Shown: positions 1 to 12,272, counted from the first letter of the stretch. The stretch: DNA of 64,000 nucleotides from Gymnothorax reevesii (GCA_029721435.1 CM056577.1:26553719-26617718); one strand, 5' to 3'. A program made the numbers and translations. The notes: a model not told the origin generated them from the letters alone.

Positions 1-372
1 TTTGCCAAGTGCCTCATTGCTCATAACACATTTGCACAAACTGTGAGGAGCTTTCCGCCGAGGCACGACCTGGGACGACTATAGTGGGTCCATTTTCCTC
101 AGCCCCCTACTTCTTTCACTCCACACAGAGTCTGCCAAAGTCAATGCGATTTTTACTGCCTCCCATCATTCAGTGTCTTGCAAGAGCTGTTGATTGAAAA
201 CCATTTGCAGCTGACAAGTGCTGTCTCCTTTCTCTGCTCTAACGGTGTGGGAGCCCCTGAGTGCTTTCCCAAGCAGGCAAGTGCCGATGCTAAGGCCGAA
301 TCAGCTGTCAAGCCCTTAGTTTGTCTGATGAAGGATGAGAGGTTGCTTGAAAAACTTTGTTTTCAGAGTATC
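1..372. other. No gene recognised
   Basis: Unique-looking sequence up to the Tc1-like element. A short open frame at 178-423 runs into the transposon end and resembles nothing I recognise. Confidence 0.5.
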
Positions 373-374
373 TA

Positions 375-1978
375 CAGCGCTCTCCATAATTATTGGCACC
401 CCTGGTTAAGATGTGTTCTTTAGCTTCTAATAAATTCAGTTTTTTTCTAAATAATATAGGACCACAATCAAAAAAAAGAGGAAAATCCAACCTTTAATTC
501 AAGTGCATTTATTCAGTGGGAAAAAATCCCACATTAAGAAACAAGTCTTTTACTTCAAATCATGTGCGCCACAATTATTAGCACACCTGATGTTAATACT
601 TTGTACAACCCCCTTTTGCCAAGAAAACAGCACCTAATCTTCTCCGATAATGTTTCACATCATCGACCATTCCTCTTTGCACAATCTCTCTAAATCATCC
701 AGTGACCTGGGTCCTCTCCTCTGCACTCTCCTCTTCAGCTCACTCCACAGGTTTTCAATGGGGTTGAGGTCAGAGGACTGAGATGGCCATGGGAGGAGCT
801 TGATTCTGTGTCTGGTGAATCATTTCTGAGGAGATTTGGCCACATGTTTAGGGTCATTATCTTGCTGAAAGTCACAACCCATCTTCAGCTTTCGGGCTGA
901 GGCCACCAGATTTTGATTAAAATGTCCTAGTATTTCAAAGCGTTCATGAATCCATGCACCCTAACAAGGTTTCCAGGGCCTCTGGAAGAGAAACAGGCCC
1001 ACGGCATCACCGATTCTCCCCCATACTTCCCAGTGAGCATGAGGTGCTTTTCTGCATACTCATCTTTTGTGTTCCGCCAGACCCACTTAGAGTGTTTGTT
1101 GCTAAAAAGCTCTATCTTGGTCTCATCTGACCAAAGCACACAGTCCCAGTTGAAGTCCCAGTACCGCTTAGCGAACTCCAGATGTTTGCTTTTATGATTG
1201 TGAGTGAGAAAAGGTTTTTTTCCGTGCATGCCTCCCAAACAGCTTGTTGGTATGTAGATGGTGTTTGTTGGTTGTTGGTTTGTTGGCTGATGGTTGTTAA
1301 GGAGACTTTGTGATCCCAAGATGCTACCATTTGTTGCAATTCTTTAACAGTGAGCTTTGGAAAACTTTTTATTTCTCTTACCATCCTCCTCACTGTGCGT
1401 GGTTGCAAAATAACCTCGCGTCCTTTTCCAGGCTTGTTTACCACTGTTCCAGTTGTTTTGAACTTCTTAATGATTCCTCTGACAGTAGATATGGGCAGGT
1501 GCAGGCGAGTGGCTATTTTCTTGTAGCCATTGCCTGACTTGTGAAGGTCGACACACATCTGCCTTACTTGAATGGTGTGTTCCTTTGTGTTTCCCATGTT
1601 GAAGAGTGGATAAGAAAAATGGCCTCTGTGTCACATCATGTTTATACCCCGGGGAAACGGGAAGTGATGATTTACTAATTAAATGTTCCTAGATACTCTG
1701 ATCAACTTTGTAAACTACTGTAGAAATGACATAAATACTTCAATTACATTTATTTCCTAGGAATTGTTATGGGTGCCAATAATTATTGAACTGATGATTT
1801 TATGAAAAATAATTATTTTTTTAGTCAGGGATTTTTCCCTTCAAAATTCACTTGAGTTGAAGGTTACATTTTACAACAATTTTCAGTGTGAGCGTATGCT
1901 TCTGCAATAAAAATAGAATTTATTTTTAGGCTTTTAACACATCTTAATCAGGGCTGCCAATAATTATGGAGGGTGCTG
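375..1978 (-). mobile_element. Tc1-like DNA transposon 1, decayed
   Basis: Both ends read CAGC(G/A)C(T/C)CTCCATAATTATTGGC inwards and are flanked by the TA duplication expected of Tc1/mariner (373-374 and 1979-1980). The inverted repeats stay similar for at least 43 bases. Between them is a minus-strand transposase relic. The element is 1604 bp, a normal size for an intact Tc1-like copy. Confidence 0.93.
592..1597 (-). pseudogene. Tc1-like transposase relic
   Basis: Begins MGNTKEHTIQVRQMCVDLHK with a helix-turn-helix segment (YKKIATRLHLPISTVRGIIK), then VLWSDETK for the first catalytic Asp, QQDNDPKH for the second, and NPIENLW for the Glu of the DD34E triad. These lie in more than one frame. 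A GTTTGTTGG-type simple repeat near 1244-1290 has expanded within the coding part, and there are in-frame stops, so it is not active. Confidence 0.88.
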
Positions 1979-1980
1979 TA

Positions 1981-2679
1981 GTATGTTCAAATAAAGTAAA
2001 GACATCCTTTAGTTTGCTCAGCTAAGTGTTACGGCCCCCGTCAAGGGTAAAGCTGTAACAACGTCCCCTTTCCCGTTCCCAGAACACGCAAACACACTAT
2101 AGGTGCGAAAAAGATAACAGAATTTATTGTAATGCTTACACATGTCGGCCCCAGAGAGCTACAGGCTCCAGAGTGGGGAATGCCAAAAAAATAAACAAAA
2201 AAATCTGAACAGAAAATGAAATAATTTTTCTAACCAAAAAACAAAAAAGACAAATCAACTTACCTAACTTCCAAACATAACCAGGAGAAGAAGGAAAAAA
2301 CAAAATGGCACCCACTCCTTAGAGCTCTTTACAACACACAGAGCTGAACGACGTAGAGACTATACACAACAACTGTAACCAGTCAGATATAGATTATTGT
2401 CTCGTAACAAGTTCAACAAATATACGTTTGTACTTTCAAGAATCAACACTACGAGTAACAACAGAGGCAACAGATGCGGTTCGGGGGGCGAGGAAGGGAA
2501 GACTGCCAGTCACACGGCTTCAGAAATCACTTATGACATCAAAGTTCTGGTCAGGTCCAATCGTATGCAGCTTCCTTAACAGGATCACCTGTGAGAAGAC
2601 AATTAGGTACGCATACGTCCTCGTACTGTTGTGTTCCGTGGTCTTCCGAGTGTGTGGTTAGTCAATTTTAGGTTTCTAT
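1981..2679. other. AT-rich spacer, nothing recognised
   Basis: A-rich stretches around 2180-2310 and no convincing coding or repeat structure. Confidence 0.4.
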
Positions 2680-3557
2680 CATTTTGGTATGTCAGTTTTT
2701 TAGTCCTTGTCTTAGTGTTTCACATTTCATTTCCGCTCCCGTGTTAGTCCAGTCCATGTTTTACCCATGTACTGTCTTTGCTTTCTCCCCGGTCACGTCA
2801 TTCATTGCAGCAGTTTCTGTGTTAATTGATTGTGACACTATTTCGGGTGATTTAATGGATTCTGGGTTTCATCCTTCCTTCTGTTCTCGTTTGCTAGTTT
2901 CCCCTTGCCTTTCTATTCATACTAACATTACTAACAGTTTGTTGTTAAATTACTAACCAAACTAACCTTGTATATAATACTAATCTACTAACGAGCACCC
3001 GGGATTGTATAGCTGCACTTACTAATTGACTAATTATCTCTCAGCAGTCGCTCTGTTCTAGCTCCGCTCCTTGCTTTACTGTTCTCTGGCTTTGCTAAAG
3101 TTTCCCGCAGAATCTCTGCATTCTTATCACCTGTTCTGGCTCTTTTTCTGTACACTTAGGAGTCTTTTTATCCAGCTTATTTATCCCATCTTTGGGATTG
3201 TCTTGTGATCCTTGTCTGTGTGTTAATGTTAATCTGTTTTCAAGTAATTGGTTTCCCTCATGTTCCACCCCTTGTTAATTAGATTAAGTTTCAACACCTG
3301 TGTCTGTGTGCCCCTGCCCTATATGTCTGAGCAGTTTCTGCACACGAGCAGATCTGACTTCGCACGCATTCCCACTCTCACTCTCCCTGCCCGGTGCACT
3401 GCTCCTCTGGTCCCCTCAGTTTTCCTCTGTGTTCTCAAGTTCAGCCTCCTTCCCTGACCAGCCTGCCCTTCCTGCTGCCTTCAAGCCCCTGGTGCCCCCT
3501 GTCTCCTCCAGCGTCTTCTGTGACCTTGTGCCAGTCTTCTTCCTCCGTCTCGAGTTG

Positions 3558-3660
3558 TCCTGAGCACCAGCTGCCCTGCCTGTCCTGAGCACCAGCTGAC
3601 CTGCCTGTCCCGAGCACCAGCCGCCCTGCCTGTCCCGAGCACCAGCCGCCCTGCCTGTCC
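3558..3660 (+). repeat. 25 bp tandem repeat, about 4 units
   Basis: Unit close to CTGAGCACCAGCTGCCCTGC plus CTGTC, repeated four times with a few substitutions. It runs directly into the 30 bp array. Confidence 0.85.
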
Positions 3661-4005
3661 CGAGCTCAAGCCAAGCCCAAGCCATAGTCCCGAGCTCAAG
3701 CCAAGCCTAAGCCATAGTCCCGAGCTCAAGCCAAGCCCAAGCCATAGTCCCGAGCTCAAGCCAAGCCCAAGCCATAGTCCCGAGCTCAAGCCAAGCCCAA
3801 GCCATAGTCCCGAGCTCAAGCCAAGCCCAAACCATAGTCCCGAGCTCAAGCCAAGCCCAAGCCAAGCCAAGCCATAGTCCCGAGCTCAAGCCAAGCCCAA
3901 GCCATAGTCCCGAGCTCAAGCCAAGCCCAAGCCATAGTCCCGAGCCCAAGCTAAGCCCAAGCCATAGTCCCGAGCCCAAGCCATAGTCCCGAGCCAAGCC
4001 ATAGT
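3661..4005 (+). repeat. 30 bp minisatellite, about 11 units
   Basis: Unit starts CGAGCTCAAGCCAAGCCCAA and ends GCCATAGTCC. Most copies are exactly 30 bp; one near 3841 carries an extra GCCAAGCCAA block and the last ones shrink. Because 30 is a multiple of 3, long open frames on the minus strand (WLELGTMA repeats) arise by chance. Confidence 0.93.
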
Positions 4006-4010
4006 TCCTT

Positions 4011-4038
4011 AGCCATAGCCATAGCCATAGCCATAGCC
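4011..4038 (+). repeat. (ATAGCC)n hexanucleotide repeat
   Basis: AGCCATAGCCATAGCCATAG immediately after the minisatellite, probably derived from the end of its unit. Confidence 0.85.
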
Positions 4039-4520
4039 CCAGCGTTCCTGCCCGCCCTGAGCCCTGTGTCCTGTCTGTCCCCCTCCTGATGTTCTCCCTT
4101 ACCCTTCTCCTGGCCAGCTGTGCCACCCGAGTTAGCCATCTGCCAGCTGTGCCAACTGTCTTGTCTTGTGAGTATTTCCTAGCTTCCTGAGTTCTGTTTG
4201 TTCCCAAGTCTTGTTCCAAGTTTTGTTCCGAGTCTGTCCCGCTGGTATCTGTTAGTGTTTTGGATTCTTGAGTTCTCCTGTTCCAGTGCTAGGCACGGTG
4301 TTTTTGTTAGCTGGAATGCCCCCTTTTTCCCCTGGATTATTTCTGTATTTATTTTAATAAATATCATTTTGGATTCCCGCTTCTGGCGTCTCACTCCCCT
4401 TTTGTGTCTCCCTCCCGTTCCGGGGTCTTCCGAGAGTTTCCAAGTTCACGCTCATGTTCATGTTTCCACGTCCTTGTTTGCAAGCTCATGTTCCCCTCGT
4501 GTATCCGTAACACGGACGTG

Positions 4521-5430
4521 AATGGTCTGCCGGTGCAGTCCTTTGTGCAACACTCCACGAGTCTGTTCAGAAGTAATTGCTGGAGATTGAGGGATTCCAA
4601 AGGATCTTGGCTTGTCCTTCTTGCATCAACCTCCTTCATGCCATAGTCTGGTAGTGATTAGCTGACAATGTCTCATTTTGTTGCTGTGTGCTTCATCTTT
4701 CTCCATCCTCTCAACATGGTCTGCCTTGTCACTTGTTTTCCTCTATCCTAACATCAGTGGTGCTCAAGGCTGTCGTACATGGTCTACCGTGGAATGTACA
4801 GGGATCGCGCTACCCTCTCGCCAAATCGCCATTGGCGAACGTTGCTCCAATCTGGCGACTAAAAACCTGAAGGTGATGAAAAATTTGGCGAAGAGCATTA
4901 TTTTGCTCCAGCAGTACATAAAATCAATCTTCCTGTCTGTCATGCGTATCGCCTCTCATATTCCCCATTCCACTTCAAAAAGTCCGCTTCAGCCCCTCCC
5001 CTCAGTGATATTCCGATATGCACCGGGCCGCCCGCTCTCAATCTCACCATAACTGCATGCTTTCCGCTCATCATAATTTATGCAAAAACTGCTAGCGCCG
5101 CGGTATGGTATGCAGAACCACATGGGGATTCCCACTCGTCTAGTTGGGCCATATGCTGGTTCCCTCTGCCACAATATAGGCGCAAAATGGGAGCAAACTG
5201 TCACAAGGCTGGCAGGAACCTACCATCTGTACCCAATTATCGCTTCCATACCCTGCATGCCAAGGTTCTTTATCATTATTATTAAAACAACATTGCAGTC
5301 TCTTACGCATAAACTAGGATCAAAAGGCAGTGTCCCCCCTCATCCAACCAGATGCTCATGTTCGTTGCCTGTTCACGTCATGCACGTGCTGGTATTTGAA
5401 TATGCGTGCTCCGTGGACAGACTTTTTTTT
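4521..5430. other. No gene recognised
   Basis: Mixed composition. No splice-supported exon, repeat end or RNA gene was recognised. Confidence 0.4.
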
Positions 5431-5538
5431 TTCACCTTGACAATAGAGTCATTGACAGGACCGGATTTTACCGATGTATTTTTTTTCACCTTGACTATAG
5501 AGTCATTGACAGGAACGGATTTTACCGATGTATTTTCT
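5431..5538 (+). repeat. 54 bp tandem duplication
   Basis: Two adjacent copies starting TTCACCTTGAC(A/T)ATAGAGTC at 5431 and 5485, differing at about two positions apart from the T-run length. They look recently duplicated. Confidence 0.9.
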
Positions 5539-6148
5539 TTTCTTTTGTGTTCACCAGTCTTACAGGAAATCTGACCTTTTCTAAGTAGAGTGAGTTTAAT
5601 GCAAATTCATGCAGCAAATTCCACCCAAATACATTTGCAAAGCAATAAAGAAAGATTTCCTTTAGCACCTGTACAATTGCGCTCTGACTGACACGGGTCC
5701 AATGCTCGGGACTCTTGATTTAATTTAATTTATTAAACTCTGACAGCAGTCAGGATGCGATCGCACAGGTGACAAGGCACCTATAATTGCAGATGTAAGA
5801 ACTAAAAGCATGTACTTGAAGTAAATACAGTGAAGTAATAGCAAAAGGTTGAATTTATATGATCCTGATCCGAATGAAGTTGCATAGATGGAGGAGGTTC
5901 CGTCATCTCCAGTCATGAAGAAACCAATGCTGCCACCTCCCCCGCAAAAAAAAATGCGAAGTCAACAGCTGCTGGAGAATCTGAAACAGAGGGAACAAAA
6001 AACATGTCCACATCATAGCTGCAAAGATTAGTTCTACTTGAACAACTGGAATTAATCCGTATGCAACAGGCTCAGCTTGAGAACGGATGAAGATCTTGTC
6101 AGTAAATGCTAGCGACCAGGGTCGAGAGAAACGGACCGCTTAATTTTT

Positions 6149-7355
6149 GCCGCTTTTCCATTCCACAGTTTTACCACTACTCGACTCGACTCCGCTCGGT
6201 TTTGTTCGTTTTCCATTACAATTGAGTACCACCTCAATGTGGGTGGGGTCATCATAGCAAGCATCACTCCTTGGGATAAAGGATATTGTGATATCGCTGT
6301 TGAGCGTAACCCGACCCTGTTTAGAGAATCAGGGTTAGTCGGTCGGTAGTTGATTTATTTATTTTTTTAAATACCTTGTTCTTTATATTAATGCTTACCG
6401 TGATTGCCTGCCGGGTCTTGGAAGCAAGCTATTGCCATTCAATAAAATTGTGTGAATGTCTTTTGCTAGTTTGCTGTTAATTCGTGTCAAACATCAGATG
6501 TCCAACAAAAAGAGGTTCTCTCTCTGTCTACACTGAATTAAGAAGATTCTGGATGGACGTTTCTCAAGGCTAATAGCTATTTCGTGGCCAATATTAAAGC
6601 AAAAAAAAAAAAAAACCAACAGCGATCAGACTAGCGGAGCTTGCAATTTGTGTAGGCGCTCCTGGAGATTAAGTTCCTTGTCTATTAAAGTACACAATTC
6701 AGTTATGTGATAATCTGCGCCTTATACTCACGGAAATTCACTCAACGCACGTTACACCTTTCATAAGCAAATAGGATTTCATGTTCTTTGCGTGTGGGTA
6801 TCAAGCCGACCCTGCACTGGCATCTGCGCTTAGTGGAATTTTCTCAAGTTCAGTGCCCGACGTTGACGCATGGACTTGATACTCTGCCCGAAGTATTCAT
6901 CCGCTTGGCCCATCAAACTGTCATTAATAATTTATTTCCACAGCATGTCACTGCAATATTCTTACAATTGGTTTTTCATGACACTCTGTAGTACCACCAC
7001 ATTTCGCATTTACGCACAAAAAAAAAACTGCAGACATCTTCCTTGATGCACAAGATGGAAAATCAGTAAATGAACATGACTGCATCACTGCAAAAAAGAA
7101 TGGTTTTAAAAGGCCAGAAAAAAAAACTTTTCGATCGGCGCTAACTTGATGGGTCAGTCGGGTAACGGCAATCAGACATATTTTTAAGGATGGCCTGGTC
7201 AAGCAGTGGCCTGCAGTGTGTTGATGTCACATTTTCGGCTCGACTCAGCTCGCTTGGAACCCCGGCTGAGTAAGTACTATAAAAGTACCTGGTACTAGGT
7301 ACTATCACCTGATGGAAAACCTTAAAAACCGAGTAGGTGCTAGTGGAAAAGCCCT
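6149..7355. mobile_element. Putative non-autonomous inverted-repeat DNA element
   Basis: The left part carries GCTTTTCCATTCCACAG, then CTACTCGACTCGACTCC. Read inwards, the right end is GGGCTTTTCCACTAGCACC, then CTACTCGG and GCTGAGTCGAGCC. This order resembles a fish DNA-element end that I know only by its text. No transposase was found inside, and the target duplication is not clear. Confidence 0.5.
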
Positions 7356-8448
7356 ATTTGATTCAGTTACTTAAGTTGGATGTCAGGAAAGAAGTGTGAT
7401 TCATAAGTTGCCGGCGGCGTACTTGCTAAAAATTATCCAGTGATTCAACTAATTCTGCCTGAATAGTGCCTGTCAAAAGAAATAGAAGTTTAGACCTATA
7501 TTCCTTTCTACCACCAGTCTTACATTTCCACAGGAATCGCCAAGAAGTCTGAAGAACATGAAAGAATACAAAATAAAATCTCAGCACTAGGATTCGCATT
7601 CTTTAAAGCCTGTTGTTCTGAAGCACTGTCATCCGTCAGGACTGTCTCTGGAGCAAGACTGCCTCCACCAAAATAATGTTTCATCGAGCAGGCTGTGATA
7701 AAGTGTCAGTCCAACTTTGATGGTTTGTGTGCTTTCACTTGTTGTAACAAGCCCTTCAAGAGGAAGAATTCTGGCACAGCTGTGGGCCAATGTCAGGAAG
7801 CCTTGGCAATCCATATTTCCTGACCCATCCTTTAAAAACCAGTTCTACTGCATGCTTTATATTTGCATGGACACACCACAATGGTAATCACAACCTGTTT
7901 TCCTTCCACAACCTTTGTCACTCACTGCTTTTTACATTCGTTTATTGGCTGTACTCAGCCAGCTTCATTTCCAGTTTCTTCTGGACTTCTTCGCCTTTTG
8001 GTTCACCATACTCTTATTTTATTTTTTTTAATTTATACTGGGAGTCCGATTGAGAGCAAGCTCACTTTTGCAAAGGAGCCCAGTCGAGAACAAGAAAACA
8101 TGCAGAACAAAAATAAATTAAAACAAAAAACAAAGAAACCACAGTACTCATGTACTTCCCAGCTTCGTGGTATCCAATCACAGACATTTAAACCAATTAC
8201 ATTAAATAGGTTTTTCCGATTTCAGAGTCTGCTGAAGCCTATTCCATTTCTGTGGGGCAGAGAACATAAATGCAGTTTCACCCAGTTCAGAATGAACCTT
8301 TGGGGTGTCTAAAATCATATAATTAAGAGCAAATTAAGCTGACTGGCACTATATCCAGGCAGATTACCCAACAGCGCCTTGTAAATAAAAAGACAACTTT
8401 TTATTTTTTTATTTTTTTGCTCCCTTCTAATGGCCAGTGAAGACCAAC
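7356..8448. other. No gene recognised
   Basis: AT-rich, with poly-T runs near 8025 and 8400. No coding exon recognised. Confidence 0.4.
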
Positions 8449-9057
8449 CTACCTTGAAATAAAGAATACAGTGATGCGTACAGTGAAGCCATCTCCTGTT
8501 AAAAACATTAAGGCAGCATGGTATACTGCATCAAGCGGCTTCAGTGATGAGGGAGAAGAGCGCATATAAATTATATCACCATAATTGATTCTGGAAAGAA
8601 TAGTCGCCCGCACAATCTGCCTTCTGCAACTCCTTGGCAGGCAGGATTTATTTCTATAAAACATGTCCAATTTAACTTTTAAATTCTTGGTTACCTCATC
8701 AATGTGCCTCCTAAATTTAAGCTTCTCATCAACCCAAATGCCCAGATATCTGGTGCATTTCAATTTGTATTCCACTTGTTGTAGAAATGCTACCATTGTA
8801 AAACCTTGCAGCAGGTTTCTGAGAGAGTAGCAGATATTTAGTCTTCTCAGAATTTAATAAAATTTTAAGGTCTAAAAGAGCCTGTTGGAAGATTTGAGAA
8901 TGACTATAAATTCTGAAGAGCAAGTTCAGCAGAAGCAACAGCTGAGTGGATGACCATGTCATCTGCATATAGATGGATAGTACTGTTGGTAAAATTAGCA
9001 CAAAAATCATTAATAGAAAGGGCAAATAGCAAGGGCCCAAAGAAAAATTTGAAAGTC
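8449..9057 (-). pseudogene. LINE reverse transcriptase, YADD core to C terminus
   Basis: Minus-strand frames show GPLLFALSINDF, then LYADDMVIHSA (the RT catalytic box) near 8940-8970, then YLGIWVDEKLKFRRHIDEV and SRINYGDIIYM. Frameshifts separate these blocks. Confidence 0.85.
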
Positions 9058-9104
9058 ACGATTTACACTTTGTCCCAACTATTTTGGAATTGGGGTTGTA
9101 CAGC
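9058..9104. mobile_element. Solo Tc1-like terminal repeat
   Basis: Contains TTTGTCCCAACTATTTTGGA then ATTGGGGTTGTA, the reverse complement of a terminal sequence that I recognise from abundant fish Tc1-like elements. It differs from the ends of the neighbouring element at 9124, so it is a remnant of a different insertion. Confidence 0.6.
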
Positions 9105-9123
9105 TACATATATGCGAAACCTA

Positions 9124-10663
9124 CAAAACCCAAAACCAGTGAAGTTGGCACATTATGTAAATCGTAGATAAAAACAGAATACAATGATTTGCAAATCCTT
9201 TTCAACTTACATTCAATTGAATACACTGCAAAGACAAGATGTTTAATGTTCAAACTGAGAAACTATTTTTTTTTTTTGCAAATAATCATTAACTTCGAAT
9301 TTAAAGGCAGCAACACATTGCAAAAAAGTTGGCACAGGGGCCTTTTTACCACTACTACATTGCCTTTCCTTTTAACGACACTCAGTAAACGTTTGGGAAC
9401 TGAGGAGACCAATTTTTGAAGCTTTTCAGGTGGAACTCTTTCCCATTCTTGCTTGATGTATAGCTTAAGTTGTTCAACAGTCTGGGGTCTCCGTTGTCGT
9501 ATTTTACGCTTCATAATGCGCCACACATTTTCAATGGGAGACAGGTCTGGACTAGGCAGGCCAGTCTAGTACCCACACTCTTACTACGGAGCCATGCTGT
9601 TGTAACATACGCAGAATGTGGCTTGGCATTATCTTGCTGAAATAAGCAGGGGCGTCCATGAACAAGATGTTGCTTGGATGGCAACATGTTGCTCCAAAAC
9701 CTGTATGTACCTTTCAGCATTAATGGTGCCTTCACATATGTGTAAGTTGCCCATGCCTTAGGCACCATACCATCACAGATGCTGGCTTTTGAACTTTGCG
9801 CCTATAACAGTCCGCATGGTTCTTTTCCTCTTTGGTCCGGAGGACACGACGTCCACAGTTTCCAAAAACAATTTGAAATGTGGACTCGTCAGACCACAGA
9901 ACACTTTTCCACTTTGCATCAGTCCATCTTAGATGAGCTTGGGCCCAGCGAAGCCGGCAGCTTTTCTGGGTGCTGTTGATAAATGGCTTTCGCTTAGCAT
10001 TGTAGAGTTTTAACTTGCACCTGCAGATGTAGCGACGAACTGTAGATACTGACAGTGGTTTTCTGAAGTGTTCTCCAGCCCATGTGGTGATGTCCTTTAC
10101 ACACTGATGTCGGTTTTGATGCAGTACCGCCAGAGGGATCGAAGAGGGATGGTTTCGGTCTTGTCGCTTACGTGCAGTGATTCCTCCAGATTCTCTGAAC
10201 CTTTTGACGATATAACGGACCGAAGATGAAATCCCTAAATTTCTTGCAATAGCTTGTTGAGGAATGTTGTTTTTAAACTGTTCGACAATCAGCTCACGCA
10301 TTTGTTCTCTAAGTGGTGACCCTCACCCCATCTTTGTTTGTGAATGATTGAGCATTTCAGGGAAGCTGCTTTTATACCCAATCATGGCACCAACCTGTTC
10401 CCAATTAGCCTGTTCACCTGTGGGATGTTCCAAATAAGTGTTTGATGAGCTTTCCTCAACTCTCTCAGTCTTTTTTTCCACTTGTGCCAGCTTTTTTGAA
10501 ACATGTTGCAGGCACAAAATTCCAAATGAGCTAATATTTGCAAAAAATTACAAAGTTGCAGTGTATTCAATTGAATATAGGTTGAAAAGGATTTGCAAAT
10601 CATTGTATTCTGTTTTTATTTACGATTTACACAACGTGCCAACTTCACTGGTTTTGGGTTTTG
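9124..10663 (-). mobile_element. Tc1-like DNA transposon 2, nearly full length
   Basis: Ends read CAAAACCCAAAACCAGTGAA inwards on both sides, with TA at 9122-9123 and 10664-10665. Inverted repeats extend more than 110 bases (AATACAATGATTTGCAAATC is shared), followed by a repeated internal motif CAAAAAAG(T/C)TGGCACA. It is inserted in the LINE. 1540 bp. Confidence 0.93.
9345..10301 (-). pseudogene. Tc1-like transposase with a frameshift
   Basis: Starts MRELIVEQFKNNIPQQAIAR with a helix-turn-helix, then VLWSDESTF (first Asp), FQQDNAKPH (second Asp) and, after a frame change near 9520-9545, ENVWRIMKRK (Glu). A second frame change lies near 9740. Otherwise it is well preserved, so this copy is younger than element 1. 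Confidence 0.88.
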
Positions 10664-10664
10664 T

Positions 10665-11580
10665 ATATGTGGTCCTATGTTGATATGGGTTCTTTCCGTG
10701 TGGGAGGGATTGAACCAGTCAACAGGGTTAAATTAAAAATGTGAGTCAAGACATGAACAATCCAGAGTGAAGCCAGCAATTAAATACCTGGGTTTAATTA
10801 ATCTGCCCCAGCGGACTGCTCAGGGTTAATGCCACGAAGTGCTTCAGAAAAGGACGGAAGGAAAAACCATAGGAGTCATGAGGCACAAACACAGAAGGTG
10901 TCTTATCACAGCTAGGAGCATCCGGCAATAACCCTGCATTTTCGGAGATGGCCCGCATTTATTAAGTGCTCACTGAAAATATCACAAAGCTTCCCCTTAT
11001 CAGAAATAATAACCAAATACTTTGAGATTTTACTAGGTCAGGCCACGGAGGGAGATCGGGACAAGGACTTAAGTCTTCCAAAATATCACAGGATTGCAGC
11101 CCGAGTCTGTTAACTTAGAGAAATAATACGACGATTTGGCTTTCTGAATAGCGGTAATCATCTATTACCAAGGTAACGAAAATGCTGTCAGTCAGAACGC
11201 CACATAGAAACACACAATTTTTTCCAATGGAAATCCCTAGCCTTTAAAAATTCAGAAATATCAGTGGAAAACCAGGGAATAACTTGCCTATCTGCCACAG
11301 CATTAAATGACTTGATAAAATGACTTAAAGCTATATCAGGGTCAGGGATAGTAGCAGAGTAATGCATGTCACTCAGACAGGCTACAAGTCGTGCAAAAAG
11401 GCTTGTTCTGAAAAATGTTTGAAATTCCTTTTTACGACAATCCTAGATTGTGATTATTTATTACTATCATTCCTGACACAAGCAACACGACATTGGTCAC
11501 TAAAATCCAAAGGGAAAATGCCATTAGCTTTAAAATTAGGTGGCCTAATTAGGATCCACCAGGATCCTTAGGGTCAGGCC
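10665..11580 (-). pseudogene. LINE ORF2 central part
   Basis: Minus-strand reading shows RNFKHFSEQAFLHDL near 11400, WFSTDISEFLKARDFHWKK near 11230-11280, AKSSYYFSKLTDS near 11100, and HIFNLTLLTGSIP near 10700. This order is that of the region between endonuclease and reverse transcriptase in LINEs. Interrupted by stops. Confidence 0.75.
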
Positions 11581-12272
11581 TTAAAGGAGAATTCTGGTGT
11601 GAAATTGAAATATGACAACGAGTACTAACCTTTATCAAATACCCCACCTCCGTATGCACGCAACATTTCGAAATATATGGCTTTTTAGCCAAAGCTCCCA
11701 ACAGGCTTACAACGGTAGTAAATCGGGCATAACGTTGCCATGCAAAGAAATCGCTATTTTTTTCATCATTAACAAGGCTCAAAGTAGCTCCACACTTCAT
11801 TGCTAGAATTCCGAGCGCCCTGACATTTAAAACGAGGCACTGAGAACTTTGAAAATGCACAGGTAGTTTATTAAAAAAGACTCTTTATGCAAACCTAACC
11901 TTGAGGCAGTTTCCAGCTGTCCCCAAAAGTCACGATATGGCGATTGACGAGCTTGAACGAATAGAAAGGATAGGGGAACAGATTGCAATCTATTCGTTCG
12001 TGCACGTCAGTTGACTTATTGTGAGTTTCAAGATGGAGGCCACTGGAAACTAGGTTAGGAAAGGTTAGGTTTGCATAAACCGTCTTTTATAATAAAATAC
12101 CTGTGCATTTTCAAAGTTCTCAGTGCCTTGTTTTAAATCTCAGAGCCCTGGGAATTCTAGTGATCAAGTGTGGAGCTACTTTGAGCCTTGTTAATGATGA
12201 AAAAAATAGAGATTTCTTTGCATGGCAACGCTATGTCCGATTCACCACCATTGTAAGCCTGTTGGAAGCTTT
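11581..12272. mobile_element. Foldback (long inverted repeat) element
   Basis: Arms of about 215 bases, 11691-11905 and 12050-12272, are inverted copies with roughly nine in ten bases matching. Both contain GGCTCAAAGTAGCTCCACAC or its reverse complement. The left side continues outwards to TTAAAGGAGAATTCTGGTG at 11581, a possible TTAA-type end; the right side stops at the LINE border without it. A smaller inverted repeat (GAACGAATAGA and TCTATTCGTTC) sits in the loop. Confidence 0.8.

Larger units (their letters stand above)
2680..4520 (+). repeat. Dispersed repeat family R1, copy 1, with minisatellite
   Basis: This segment is similar to 13690-15010 read on the other strand. The best-matching part is 2960-3080: it shares the phrases ACTAACGAGCAC, GGATTGTATAG and TTGCACTTACTAA-like text with the reverse complement of 14440-14560. 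No protein is encoded. Class is unknown; such AT/GC-mixed blocks in fish are often LTR-retrotransposon ends or non-autonomous elements, but I see no proof of either. Confidence 0.6.

Noticed and set aside
3661..4005. Regular 30 bp repeats suggesting a CRISPR array
   Set aside because: The units are directly adjacent with no unique spacers, and the DNA is vertebrate.
3416..4219. Long minus-strand open frames with WLELGTMA-type repeats
   Set aside because: They come from the 25 and 30 bp tandem arrays; a unit length divisible by three keeps a frame open by chance. No start context or domain.
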